Positions 34,130-39,745 of a stretch of DNA of 64,000 nt are shown piece by piece (position 1 is the first letter of the stretch; each line of letters opens with the position of its first letter). The position numbers and the translations under genes were made by a program. Below the pieces are notes generated by a model. The model was not told where the DNA came from. It did not search any database and saw only the letters and a program-made list of their open reading frames with translations. Source of the stretch: a virus; IMG/VR virus record IMGVR_UViG_3300020732_000008, positions 39,933 through 103,932 of that record; one strand, 5' to 3'.

Positions 34130-34699
34130 TTAAGCGTATTGTACGTAAACCCGTGTCTCTCCACCAGAGTAGACGTCATATTCTTTTGCAGCATCAATGG
34201 CAATAGCCATTTCTTTCTTTGCTTTTTCAACAGTTCTTAGATCCTTCTTATACAAAGATCCTGCGGCATAGTCTCCACCGCTACCTGATGAGGTTACACC
34301 ACGAGCTTCACGATCAAAAGAGTAGTCTTCATCAATCCAAAATACAATTCCCTGCACTGCAACGATGAATGCACCGTCATGTTGTGCGAAGTCTCCGTCA
34401 TCCTTCATATCATAACCGCCATCAACAAAGAGCTGACGCATTGCGGGAATGAAGGTGCGAGCCATCCAAGTATCTAATTCTTCTACAGTCATACGTGACT
34501 TACGAGGTTTTGGGGCTTTCCATGCTTTTTGCATGAGATCCATACCACGACCCATACCACAACCTGCAATAAGGATTCCGTTGTTATCGATTACTTTATC
34601 ATTTGCCATTTGAAGGCGTTTGTAATCACCGACTGTGGATTGGGTATCAGCACCCATTACAACCCAGCCATCACCTTGTACTGCAGCAATTGTTGTCAA
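34130..34699 (-). CDS. HslV/proteasome-beta-like Ntn hydrolase
   Basis: 189 residues from TTG at 34699, chosen because AAAGGA lies 6 bases upstream and the protein then starts Met-Thr-Thr-Ile-Ala, as HslV does: removing Met exposes the Thr nucleophile. Counting that Thr as 1, Asp17 (MGADTQ) and Lys34 (ANDKVI; Lys33 in the family) are present, followed by AGCGMGRG, a Ser-containing SGSGGDYAAGSLY loop and DVYSGGE near the end, matching the active-site set of proteasome beta/HslV proteins. It could be a self-compartmentalising protease, perhaps for virion maturation or host protein turnover. No ATPase partner is adjacent. Confidence 0.8.
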   Translation of the reverse strand: MTTIAAVQGDGWVVMGADTQSTVGDYKRLQMANDKVIDNNGILIAGCGMGRGMDLMQKAWKAPKPRKSRMTVEELDTWMARTFIPAMRQLFVDGGYDMKDDGDFAQHDGAFIVAVQGIVFWIDEDYSFDREARGVTSSGSGGDYAAGSLYKKDLRTVEKAKKEMAIAIDAAKEYDVYSGGETRVYVQYA

Positions 34700-34786
34700 T
34701 TCAGTTCCTTTAGGTTGTAGTGTGCCCGTCACGCAATAATTACTACCAAGAGACAAATAATGGGACTTGTAAATACACCACGGGCT

Positions 34787-34803
34787 GTCTGCACCCCGCA
34801 GAC
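34787..34803 (-). repeat. Hairpin 3' of tRNA-Gln
   Basis: GTCTGC (34787-34792) and GCAGAC (34798-34803) form a 6-bp stem with ACCCC loop, between the tRNA genes and the HslV-like gene on the minus strand. No T-run, so perhaps a processing or stability element. Confidence 0.4.
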
Positions 34804-34821
34804 CATATCTAAGTGTAGCAG

Positions 34822-34892
34822 CTCCCGAACATGGATTCGAACCACAACTGAGTGCTCCAGAGGCACCTGTACTACCGTTATACGATTCGGGA
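34822..34892 (-). tRNA. tRNA-Gln (CTG)
   Basis: 71 nt fold as a full cloverleaf: acceptor TCCCGAA/TTCGGGA, D-arm GTAT/GTAC, anticodon stem GGTGC/GCACT with loop CTCTGGA (anticodon CTG, T33 present), and T-loop TTCGAAT. Discriminator G; CCA is not encoded. Confidence 0.9.
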
Positions 34893-34914
34893 AGGACCTG
34901 GGGTGATACTCTCG

Positions 34915-34986
34915 CTGGTCATCCTGGAATTGAACCAGGTACCTCCCGATTATAGGTAGGGCGCTCTGCCATTGAGCTAACGACCA
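34915..34986 (-). tRNA. tRNA, apparent anticodon TAT (Ile)
   Basis: 72 nt cloverleaf: acceptor TGGTCGT/ATGACCA, D-arm GCTC/GAGC, T-arm CCTGG/CCAGG with loop TTCAATT. The anticodon stem CCCTA/TCGGG has one mismatch, and the loop CCTATAA places C at position 33, normally T, and TAT at 34-36. It would read AUA codons if functional. Discriminator G; no encoded CCA. Identity less certain than structure. Confidence 0.7.
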
Positions 34987-34992
34987 AAAAGT

Positions 34993-35071
34993 GAAACCTC
35001 AAGCCCAATGCTCATAGGCGCTTTAATCCGTCATCTAATGACAGAACCTTTTGGGCGGTACTTGAGGTTTC
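34993..35071 (-). ncRNA. Candidate structured RNA beside tRNAs
   Basis: An 11-bp perfect stem (GAAACCTCAAG 34993-35003 / CTTGAGGTTTC 35061-35071) closes a 57-nt interior, with a second nested stem CCCAA (35004-35008)/TTGGG (35051-35055) and an internal GTCAT-x3-ATGAC hairpin. It lies between hsp20's terminator and the tRNA pair, on the strand of both. Not a recognisable tRNA. Family unknown. Confidence 0.5.
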
Positions 35072-35075
35072 TGGA

Positions 35076-35119
35076 TAAAATGATTGGGATGGCAACTCGG
35101 AGGTTACCGAATCCCAATC
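35076..35119 (-). terminator. Terminator after hsp20
   Basis: On the minus strand GATTGGGAT and ATCCCAATC, extended by GGTAAC/GTTGCC, form a long hairpin (35082-35119) followed by ATTTTA. Confidence 0.75.
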
Positions 35120-35135
35120 TGATAACTATAACATA

Positions 35136-35618
35136 TTACTTAATAGGGATCGTGCGGGCCTTCAAGTGTTCGGGGACCTCACGTTCAAGAGAAATCTTAA
35201 GAATTCCCTCTTTCAACGAGGCACCTAGAATTTTGACATCATCAGCGACACCAAATTTCTTTTCGAACTCTCTTGCGGCGACACCCTTATGTAGATACGT
35301 TTTATCCAAACTTTCTCGAACGCCGGAGACTGTAATTACAGAATCCTTAAATTCGATCTTAATGTCCTCTTTACTGAAGCCAGCGACCGCAAGTTCGATT
35401 TCATACTTGTCTTTCCCTAGGTCAATGATGTTATAGGGCGGGTAGCTGGAATCCCGGTTAGATTGGGCAATGGACTGCCATTGAACCAGATGTGGTTGAA
35501 TTCCCACTGTCCAGGGCGTAAGGGCCCTCTGAAGGGCTGCGAAGGGGTCTACATAGGTTGCTGTAGGGACCTGCTTGTGATTAATCTCTTCTTTGCCGTA
35601 GATAGCGTGTTGATGCAT
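35136..35618 (-). CDS. Small heat shock protein (Hsp20 family)
   Basis: 160 residues. The alpha-crystallin domain covers about 58-155: YPPYNIIDLGKDKYEIELAVAGFSKEDIKIEF, DSVITVSGVRES, and the diagnostic ASLKEGILKISLERE; a C-terminal IPIK gives the IxI anchor. The N-terminal YVDPFAALQRALTPWTVG resembles IbpA-type proteins. It holds unfolding proteins in solution. Hsp20 genes are common in T4-like cyanophages. It is bounded by its own leader (35619 onwards) and a terminator. Confidence 0.92.
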   Translation of the reverse strand: MHQHAIYGKEEINHKQVPTATYVDPFAALQRALTPWTVGIQPHLVQWQSIAQSNRDSSYPPYNIIDLGKDKYEIELAVAGFSKEDIKIEFKDSVITVSGVRESLDKTYLHKGVAAREFEKKFGVADDVKILGASLKEGILKISLEREVPEHLKARTIPIK

Positions 35619-36047
35619 GATTTATATCTCCTTAGACGATATATGTATGTTTACGGTCCCCAAGACGGGCAACCGCTAGCCAATATTAACATAAGCCACT
35701 GCCTATTTATTCCAAGAGTGACGAGGTGACGACCCCTTGTGTGATTTATAACACTTTCGTTACCTTGGGACATCGGTTACCCGTCATAAAAATAATACAT
35801 TCTTCGTATGAACCCCATTTGACCTCTCAGCACCCGGCGATTCTCAGGATTCACTACCCTCCTCCCCCTCTATTCTTCTTATGACCGATCTATACCCCCC
35901 GAATTTTCACCCATTAGAACATCTGTTCGATCGCCCCTTGGCCACTGCCCCCCATCTTGAGGTCATGCTCACCTGTCTCACCTGGGCGGAGTGTCTGAGT
36001 GGCTCATTTAAGGGTGGGGGTATCTGGTCGGTAAGCGAGACCACCCC
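35619..36047. promoter_or_regulatory. Intergenic control region between divergent units
   Basis: This 429-bp stretch between hsp20 (minus) and the plus-strand block should hold divergent promoters. Visible elements are the hsp20 ribosome site (AAGGAG), AT-rich candidates near 35745-35755 and 35787-35798, and a TTGACC at 35819. A D-arm-like GTGTCTGAGTGG (from 35990) lacks any matching T-arm. No coding sequence is supported here. Confidence 0.4.
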
Positions 36048-36085
36048 CCCACTAGGTAGAAGTCTGCCCTAGTGGGTTTCTCTTT
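36048..36085 (+). terminator. Terminator-like hairpin in 5' region of plus block
   Basis: CCCACTAGG (36048-36056) and CCTAGTGGG (36068-36076) form a perfect 9-bp stem followed by TTTCTCTTT. No gene precedes it, so it may end a small RNA or act as attenuator. Confidence 0.65.
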
Positions 36086-36107
36086 GCGCTCATAATGGCG
36101 TACGGTT

Positions 36108-36181
36108 GAGGGCTATCACGCAATTAGTGGTAGCCCTCTTCAGTATGCCCTTATGGGGCAGAACTGTGGATAGTCCACAGT
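36108..36181 (+). promoter_or_regulatory. Three consecutive hairpins before 36204 gene
   Basis: GAGGGCTA-x-CAC/GTG-x-TAGCCCTC (36108-36138), TGCCC/GGGCA (about 36146-36160) and the palindrome ACTGTGGA-TAG-TCCACAGT (36163-36181) follow each other directly. The last contains TGTGGATA, one base off a DnaA box. They sit just before the ribosome site of the first plus-strand gene. Confidence 0.5.
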
Positions 36182-36203
36182 AATCTCAAGCAAAGGAATA
36201 AAA

Positions 36204-36665
36204 ATGACAACAGCAACCGCAATCCTCGTTTCCCAAAGCAACCGTCAAGGTCGCAAGGGTTCAGAGCAGGCACTAGGTGAAATTGCCGAGGCTTATCGCT
36301 CTGAGCAGGTGTCTGTCCCTAGTCCGTATGACATTACAGGACTCCGTACAGTTACCAAGAAGGATAAGACGGTGATTTATTCACCTGCTCTCAAAATGGC
36401 ACACGCTGCTTATCTCCACGTTAATCTCGGATACCCTGTGGGTAAGGCTCTAAGCCTTGCCAATCAGTATTCAGACGTGGAAGGCACCGACATTTTGGTC
36501 ACCTTCTATGGTAAGGGTACTGACGCCAATGTGCGTGAGGCTATCAACTCTCACCACGCCGTCACTATCCAGAACCGCAAGGATACTGAGGTAGACCGTG
36601 CTTACGCTGCTCTCGAAGCGGCTAAGGCTCGTTTGGAAAAGTTGGGTGTGCTAGTGAGCGCATAA
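36204..36665 (+). CDS. Hypothetical early-region protein
   Basis: 153 residues; AAAGGA ribosome site 7 bases before ATG. Basic N-terminus (SQSNRQGRKGSEQALGE), central YSPALKMAHAAYLHVNLGYPVGKALSLANQY, and a C-terminal Ala/Glu/Lys coiled helix (DRAYAALEAAKARLEKLG). First gene of the plus-strand block behind an array of hairpins and followed by terminators, so probably abundantly and separately expressed. Not recognised. Confidence 0.75.
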   Translation: MTTATAILVSQSNRQGRKGSEQALGEIAEAYRSEQVSVPSPYDITGLRTVTKKDKTVIYSPALKMAHAAYLHVNLGYPVGKALSLANQYSDVEGTDILVTFYGKGTDANVREAINSHHAVTIQNRKDTEVDRAYAALEAAKARLEKLGVLVSA

Positions 36666-36672
36666 AGGAGAA

Positions 36673-36694
36673 TAGGGGGTAGAGAAGCCCCCTA
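36673..36694 (+). repeat. Hairpin after 36204 gene
   Basis: TAGGGGG (36673-36679) and CCCCCTA (36688-36694) form a 7-bp stem with an 8-nt loop right after the stop codon. Confidence 0.6.
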
Positions 36695-36703
36695 CACCTT
36701 CGC

Positions 36704-36736
36704 AAGCCCATCAGTAGAGATACTGGTGGGTTTGAG
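36704..36736 (+). terminator. Terminator-like hairpin
   Basis: AAGCCCATCAGTA (36704-36716) pairs along all 13 positions, two as G-T wobble, with TACTGGTGGGTTT (36721-36733), with loop GAGA. Only a weak T-run, so strength is uncertain. Confidence 0.6.
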
Positions 36737-36802
36737 TGGGTGTTATGCACCCTGTCATTTGAGCGCAAAGAGGATAAATTGTTGTTCTGCCTTCCCTATG
36801 TG

Positions 36803-36851
36803 GTGGCTCAGAGCGGTGGTCAATAGACCTACCCTCTGGGCCACTACTTTT
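36803..36851 (+). terminator. Nested hairpin with T-run
   Basis: GTGGC-x-CAGAG (36803-36813) pairs with CTCTG-x-GCCAC (36834-36844), enclosing GGTC/GACC, and is followed by TACTTTT. No coding gene lies between this and the previous terminator, suggesting a short noncoding transcript or tandem terminators. Confidence 0.55.
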
Positions 36852-36926
36852 ATGCCCTCACACCTGTGTGGCTGTATAACCAGGTCTAGAGGGGGTGGGG
36901 CTCACTCTTATCAGGTATTTAGTGAA

Positions 36927-37111
36927 AGATAGATAGGTACTGAACACCTCGTTATCGGACTGGCTTAATGCATCTCGAGGCGATGTTCTATTCCTGTAGG
37001 TATAACCTATAGATAGGGCTGTAAACGCACTTTCCGTATAACCGCTATTAGGTATCTATCTATCTCTCACTCTCTATCTTATTGAGAGTTATCGGTACCC
37101 CCGATATTTTT
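36927..37111 (+). ncRNA. Candidate structured leader RNA
   Basis: AGATAGATAGGTAC (36927-36940) pairs over 14 positions (one wobble) with GTATCTATCTATCT (37052-37065), closing a domain with nested GAACA-CCTCG/CGAGG-x3-TGTTC (36942-36988) and TAGGT-ATA-ACCTA (36997-37009). Two further hairpins follow: ACTCTC/GAGAGT (37069-37089) and ATCGG/CCGAT plus ATTTTT (37091-37111), the latter terminator-like. It ends 6 bases before the ribosome site of the next gene. No coding frame is supported in 36666-37129. Confidence 0.55.
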
Positions 37112-37129
37112 ACCCCAAAGGAGGCAGTT

Positions 37130-37333
37130 ATGAACTGCATCTATTGTGGCGCTGATGTGCCACAAGATCGTTGGAACCTAGACAAGCATTACTGTATGTC
37201 TAGGGAGTGTGTAGACAAGGCTCTAGCAGAGTCTAGGTCTAACTTCCGCTTTGTGCTTATGCCTAAGCAGGGTTTTGCCTATGTCTACAAAGATTCCCCC
37301 GATTTACTCAATGGTAGGAGTTCAGGCAGATAG
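37130..37333 (+). CDS. Small zinc-finger protein
   Basis: 67 residues from ATG at 37130, chosen for the strong AAAGGAGG 6 bases upstream. MNCIYCGADVPQDRW and HYCMSRECVDKALAES give four cysteines for one zinc, followed by a beta segment (NFRFVLMPKQGFAYVY). Unknown family; one of several Cys-rich small proteins in this region. Confidence 0.7.
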   Translation: MNCIYCGADVPQDRWNLDKHYCMSRECVDKALAESRSNFRFVLMPKQGFAYVYKDSPDLLNGRSSGR

Positions 37334-37359
37334 CCTGACAATTCTCGAAAGGAGTCATC

Positions 37360-37596
37360 ATGTCTATAACAATTACCCTCTCAGCTGAGGATTACTTCCA
37401 CATCGTCAATGTATTACTTGACGAGTGCGGTAGCCAAGAAAGTGAGGCGGTTATCTCCCGTATGTACTCATCTAGGAATGGAAAGTTTTTGCCTTGTGTT
37501 ATATGTAGCAATCCTGAGCAATATCGTGCCTATTATGGTGCCAAGGGTTACTGTATCGACTGTATCCCTGACAGCGAGAGGAAGGTAAACGCATGA
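37360..37596 (+). CDS. Small Cys-containing protein
   Basis: 78 residues; AAAGGAG precedes the ATG. The helical N-terminal half (SAEDYFHIVNVLLDECGS) is followed by CVICSNPEQYRAYYGAKGYCIDC, a CxxC...CxxC zinc knuckle. Stop overlaps the next start (ATGA). Confidence 0.7.
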   Translation: MSITITLSAEDYFHIVNVLLDECGSQESEAVISRMYSSRNGKFLPCVICSNPEQYRAYYGAKGYCIDCIPDSERKVNA

Positions 37597-37691
37597 GCAT
37601 TTTAGACCCCATGCAATCGGGCCTACCCATCACCTTGATGTGGCTAGGCCTTTCCCTATGTATTGGCTATTTGCTCATAGGTAAGAAGTAA
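37593..37691 (+). CDS. 32-residue membrane microprotein
   Basis: Starts in the ATGA overlap with the previous stop. Sequence MSILDPMQSGLPITLMW continues into a hydrophobic LGLSLCIGYLLIG and ends KK, a single transmembrane helix with positive end. Coupling to the upstream gene supports translation. Role unknown. Confidence 0.55.
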   Translation: MSILDPMQSGLPITLMWLGLSLCIGYLLIGKK

Positions 37692-37723
37692 TCAGTACCC
37701 CGCAAAATTTGACCCGTTAAATT

Positions 37724-37750
37724 GCGCATCTCGAGAGAGGTGCGCTTTTT
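37724..37750 (+). terminator. Rho-independent terminator
   Basis: GCGCATCTC and GAGGTGCGC form a 9-bp stem (one wobble) with a short loop, followed by TTTTT. Ends the 37130-37691 unit. Confidence 0.85.
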
Positions 37751-37786
37751 ACTGTGCCAAAAGGTGCAGGAATTAGGGAGGACACA

Positions 37787-37948
37787 ATGAGAAATGGAAC
37801 ACTTTCACCAACAGAAAGTACAAGTTGGGAACCTGTCTATGGAAATTACAAGACAAGTGACCAGTACTGTCCACACTGCACCTCAGGGTGTAACTCGTGT
37901 GGTTACGGTAAAGACAAAACTTGTAATTGCTGCGAGGTCTCAAAATGA
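37787..37948 (+). CDS. Cys-rich microprotein
   Basis: 53 residues from ATG at 37787 with GGGAGG 5-9 bases upstream. The C-terminal half, YCPHCTSGCNSCGYGKDKTCNCC, packs seven cysteines and one His into 23 residues, likely binding two metals. Stop overlaps the next start (ATGA). Confidence 0.65.
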   Translation: MRNGTLSPTESTSWEPVYGNYKTSDQYCPHCTSGCNSCGYGKDKTCNCCEVSK

Positions 37949-38157
37949 TGTGGTACCTCAAGGCTTTGATCCATCGCTATTACATGGGCTATTGGCCAAA
38001 GAAGCCAGTTTCCATTAAAAAGGCGATTAGACGAGCTGAAAAGGGATTAGTGATGTTAGTTGATGAAATGAATATGACTTCATCAATGATGAAGAACTAC
38101 ATTGAGCCGGATATGTTGGCTCAAATTGATAGAACGATTGAAAAGATTCTTGGATGA
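37945..38157 (+). CDS. Small basic helical protein
   Basis: 70 residues from ATG at 37945. Begins MMWYLKALIHRYYMGYW, then SIKKAIRRAEKGLVMLVDEMNM and a Met-rich helix. Aromatic/basic N-terminus suggests membrane or nucleic-acid contact. Coupled to the Cys-rich gene before it; unknown family. Confidence 0.65.
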   Translation: MMWYLKALIHRYYMGYWPKKPVSIKKAIRRAEKGLVMLVDEMNMTSSMMKNYIEPDMLAQIDRTIEKILG

Positions 38158-38162
38158 GTAAG

Positions 38163-38352
38163 GCAGCCAATAAATCCCTCGGATTTGTTGGTTGCATTAT
38201 CTATCCAAAAGATAGATAAAAAGGGGGAACAACACAGGACTGTGGACGCTAGGCGTATTTATACGCATAGGCTAGGCCATTGGAACTCGAAGGAATGTGC
38301 ATTAAAAGCTAGAGGAGCCGATGGTGACCCGAGCCGCCCCCTTCCCTGTGTT
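38163..38352 (+). ncRNA. Structured RNA segment 1
   Basis: First part of a 673-nt gap without a supported gene. Visible stems: GCAGCCAA-x-AAATCC/GGATTT-x-TTGGTTGC (38163-38195); TTATCTATC-CAAAA-GATAGATAA (9 bp, about 38197-38219); AACACAGG (38231-38238)/CCTGTGTT (38345-38352) closing a domain that holds GCGTAT-TT-ATACGC (38253-38266). Stable hairpins at this density are far above what neighbouring coding sequence shows. Confidence 0.5.
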
Positions 38353-38363
38353 ATTCTTAACAG

Positions 38364-38502
38364 GAGAACAGCGAGAGACTATACACAGCAAGGCCCGGCA
38401 TCCTCCCCGTAAGTATTAACCGACCACTTAGTGGAACGAAAGAACACGGTCGCATGCCCCCCCTTAGCCAGTGTATCTTCCACCCTCGCTGTTCTCTTTT
38501 TA
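38364..38502 (+). ncRNA. Structured RNA segment 2 with terminator-like end
   Basis: GAGAACAGCGAG (38364-38375) pairs perfectly with CTCGCTGTTCTC (38485-38496); nested inside are ATACAC/GTGTAT, CGACC/GGTCG and CCACT-T-AGTGG. The closing stem is followed by TTTTTATTT, so this could be a self-terminating 130-nt small RNA. Confidence 0.55.
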
Positions 38503-38816
38503 TTTGACATGATGGAAGGCAGATAATTACGACGACTGCCTGTAAAGTGCACAGCCTTTCTATGTTAGTACCCAGTGATATGGCGAATCATAAGATTGCT
38601 GCTAAATACACGCTTTGTTCTTGTAAACGTCCTGTGAATAAAAGTTATGGAGGATCCATAATATAAGGCAACGCATGCCGTATATTCCCGGAGCGACGCA
38701 GTGAGCATGTACTGTTTACAAATATCACGACAAAGCTAAAGGTATGGATAACGTGGTCCTCACGTGCAATATGTCCTCCGTAATTATCTGTCTCCCACTA
38801 TGTCAAATGACATAGT
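38503..38816 (+). ncRNA. Large multi-branched structured RNA
   Basis: Two long-range helices close a 305-nt domain: TTTGACAT (38503-38510)/ATGTCAAA (38800-38807) and CAGATAATTACG (38520-38531)/CGTAATTATCTG (38779-38790). Inside, GCTTTGT and TTGTAAAC (38612-38628) pair with GTTTACAA and ACAAAGC (38714-38736), enclosing TTATGG/CCATAA and ATATA-x-GGC/GCC-x-TATAT hairpins; ACGTG/CACGT forms another arm (38751-38765). The 3' end can instead form the hairpin ACTATGTCA-AA-TGACATAGT (38797-38816) just before a ribosome site. Family unknown; compare with GOLLD/ROOL-type ornate RNAs. Confidence 0.65.
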
Positions 38817-38830
38817 TAAAGGAGGAGAAG

Positions 38831-39403
38831 ATGGCAACGTATCTGCCTAACAGATTAACCATCGATTCTTTTCATCAACAGTATCCAGAACTGGACTCGG
38901 ACAGGCTTATGTACGGCTACGGTTTAAATCTTGGAGATGTAGTCAAATCAAAGCGTCTTAGGTCATTTGAATGGAGACTTATTGCTATTGGTGGCGACGG
39001 TTGGAACCCTAGGGTTTTGATTGAGATGCCAACAACTGGCTATTCTTCTGATACTTCCAACTATTGGTCGTATGGAATGAATGAGCATGGAGAGAATGTA
39101 ATTCGACGGATTATGTTAGCAAAAAATATATACCGGATAACAAAGGAGAACAATATGTGCCAATGTAAATCATCTTATTGCTATTGCGATAGCGATAAGG
39201 TAACTTACGAGATAAATGCCCACGCTGATACGGTTGAAGTAACCAAAGGTCGTAGAACTATTTCATTGACTCTTGGTGAATGCACTGAATTGGCATCATT
39301 CCTAGCAACAGCAAAGACTGAGCTTAAAACAGCTAAGTTGAGCGCTATTGCTGAACAGCAAGCTGCTCTTGATGAGCAGAAGGCAAAGATTGAAGCCCTC
39401 TGA
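38831..39403 (+). CDS. Hypothetical protein, possibly two products
   Basis: 190 residues; AAAGGAGGAG directly precedes the ATG. Residues 1-108 are an aromatic globular part (RLMYGYGLNLGDVVKSKRLRSFEW; GGDGWNPRVLIEMPTTGYSSD). Residues 109-190 start MCQCKSSYCYCDSDK and end in a coiled coil (AIAEQQAALDEQKAKIEAL). An internal AAAGGAGAA ribosome site at 39142-39150 precedes the in-frame ATG at 39155, so an 82-residue second product is likely. Not recognised. Confidence 0.7.
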   Translation: MATYLPNRLTIDSFHQQYPELDSDRLMYGYGLNLGDVVKSKRLRSFEWRLIAIGGDGWNPRVLIEMPTTGYSSDTSNYWSYGMNEHGENVIRRIMLAKNIYRITKENNMCQCKSSYCYCDSDKVTYEINAHADTVEVTKGRRTISLTLGECTELASFLATAKTELKTAKLSAIAEQQAALDEQKAKIEAL

Positions 39404-39522
39404 TGCGTTGGTGTGAAGTATGTGGCGCCATGCCCATGGCTGATGGATACCGATGTGAGAACATACTTGAACAAGAGGTATGTTTTAACTGCTGCAATTG
39501 TGAAGAACATAGACAGAAATAA
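39403..39522 (+). CDS. 39-residue Cys-rich microprotein
   Basis: Starts in a TGATG overlap with the previous stop. MRWCEVCGAMPMADGYRCEN followed by VCFNCCNCEEHRQK gives CxxC, C and CxxCCxxC, a compact zinc-binding layout. Coupled translation is likely; function unknown. Confidence 0.6.
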   Translation: MRWCEVCGAMPMADGYRCENILEQEVCFNCCNCEEHRQK

Positions 39523-39528
39523 TAAATA

Positions 39529-39575
39529 GCGTTGGCCTGGTGGCTATGACTGAGTTCGATTCTCAGCAACGCACG
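39529..39575 (+). ncRNA. tRNA-like mini-element 1
   Basis: 47 nt: acceptor-like stem GCGTTG (39529-39534)/CAACGC (39567-39572), hairpin GCC-TGGT-GGC (39535-39544), then T-arm CTGAG/CTCAG with canonical loop TTCGATT (39555-39561), ending ACG. There is no anticodon arm. GG of the small loop and TTC of the T-loop could form the usual elbow contact. Confidence 0.7.
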
Positions 39576-39729
39576 GGAGGTAGGTAGTTCCTGAAGATGC
39601 CCCATGAAAAAATGAACGAGAAATCGTTATCGTTTTCCAAGTTGGAAGAGCTTGTATCCATGAACTTTATGGAATGAAGATGACCAGTACTGGTTGGTTA
39701 GGTGTTTAAAGCATCACGCCTATCTCCCG
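39574..39729 (+). ncRNA. Stem-closed domain after mini-element 1
   Basis: CGGGAGGTAGG (39574-39584) pairs over 11 positions (one wobble) with CCTATCTCCCG (39719-39729), closing about 134 nt with AACGA-GAAA-TCGTT, TCCAT/ATGGA and CCAGTACTGG hairpins. It ends 6 bases before AAAGGAG of the 39746 gene. Confidence 0.5.
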
Positions 39730-39745
39730 CTAACAAAGGAGAACA

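Noticed and set aside
34130-34756. Longer form of the HslV-like protein with a 20-residue propeptide
   Set aside because: The upstream TTG at 34756 has no ribosome site, whereas the internal TTG has a good one and puts Thr at position 2.
35619-36047. Clear sigma70-type promoter pair
   Set aside because: TTGACC and several AT-rich boxes exist but none at proper spacing; left unassigned.
35990-36085. Possible tRNA (GTGTCTGAGTGG looks like a Ser/Leu D-arm)
   Set aside because: No T-arm or matching acceptor stem follows; the sequence runs into a terminator hairpin.
36726-36932. 68-codon plus-strand frame
   Set aside because: It crosses several strong hairpins, has no ribosome site and odd Cys/Trp/Arg composition; the region looks noncoding.
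38185-38412. 75-codon plus-strand frame
   Set aside because: No ribosome site and it covers several perfect stem-loops; treated as structured RNA.
38503-38816. Group I intron, RNase P RNA or tmRNA
   Set aside because: No P7-type core, no RNase P signature and no tRNA-like ends with CCA could be found by eye; kept as unknown RNA.
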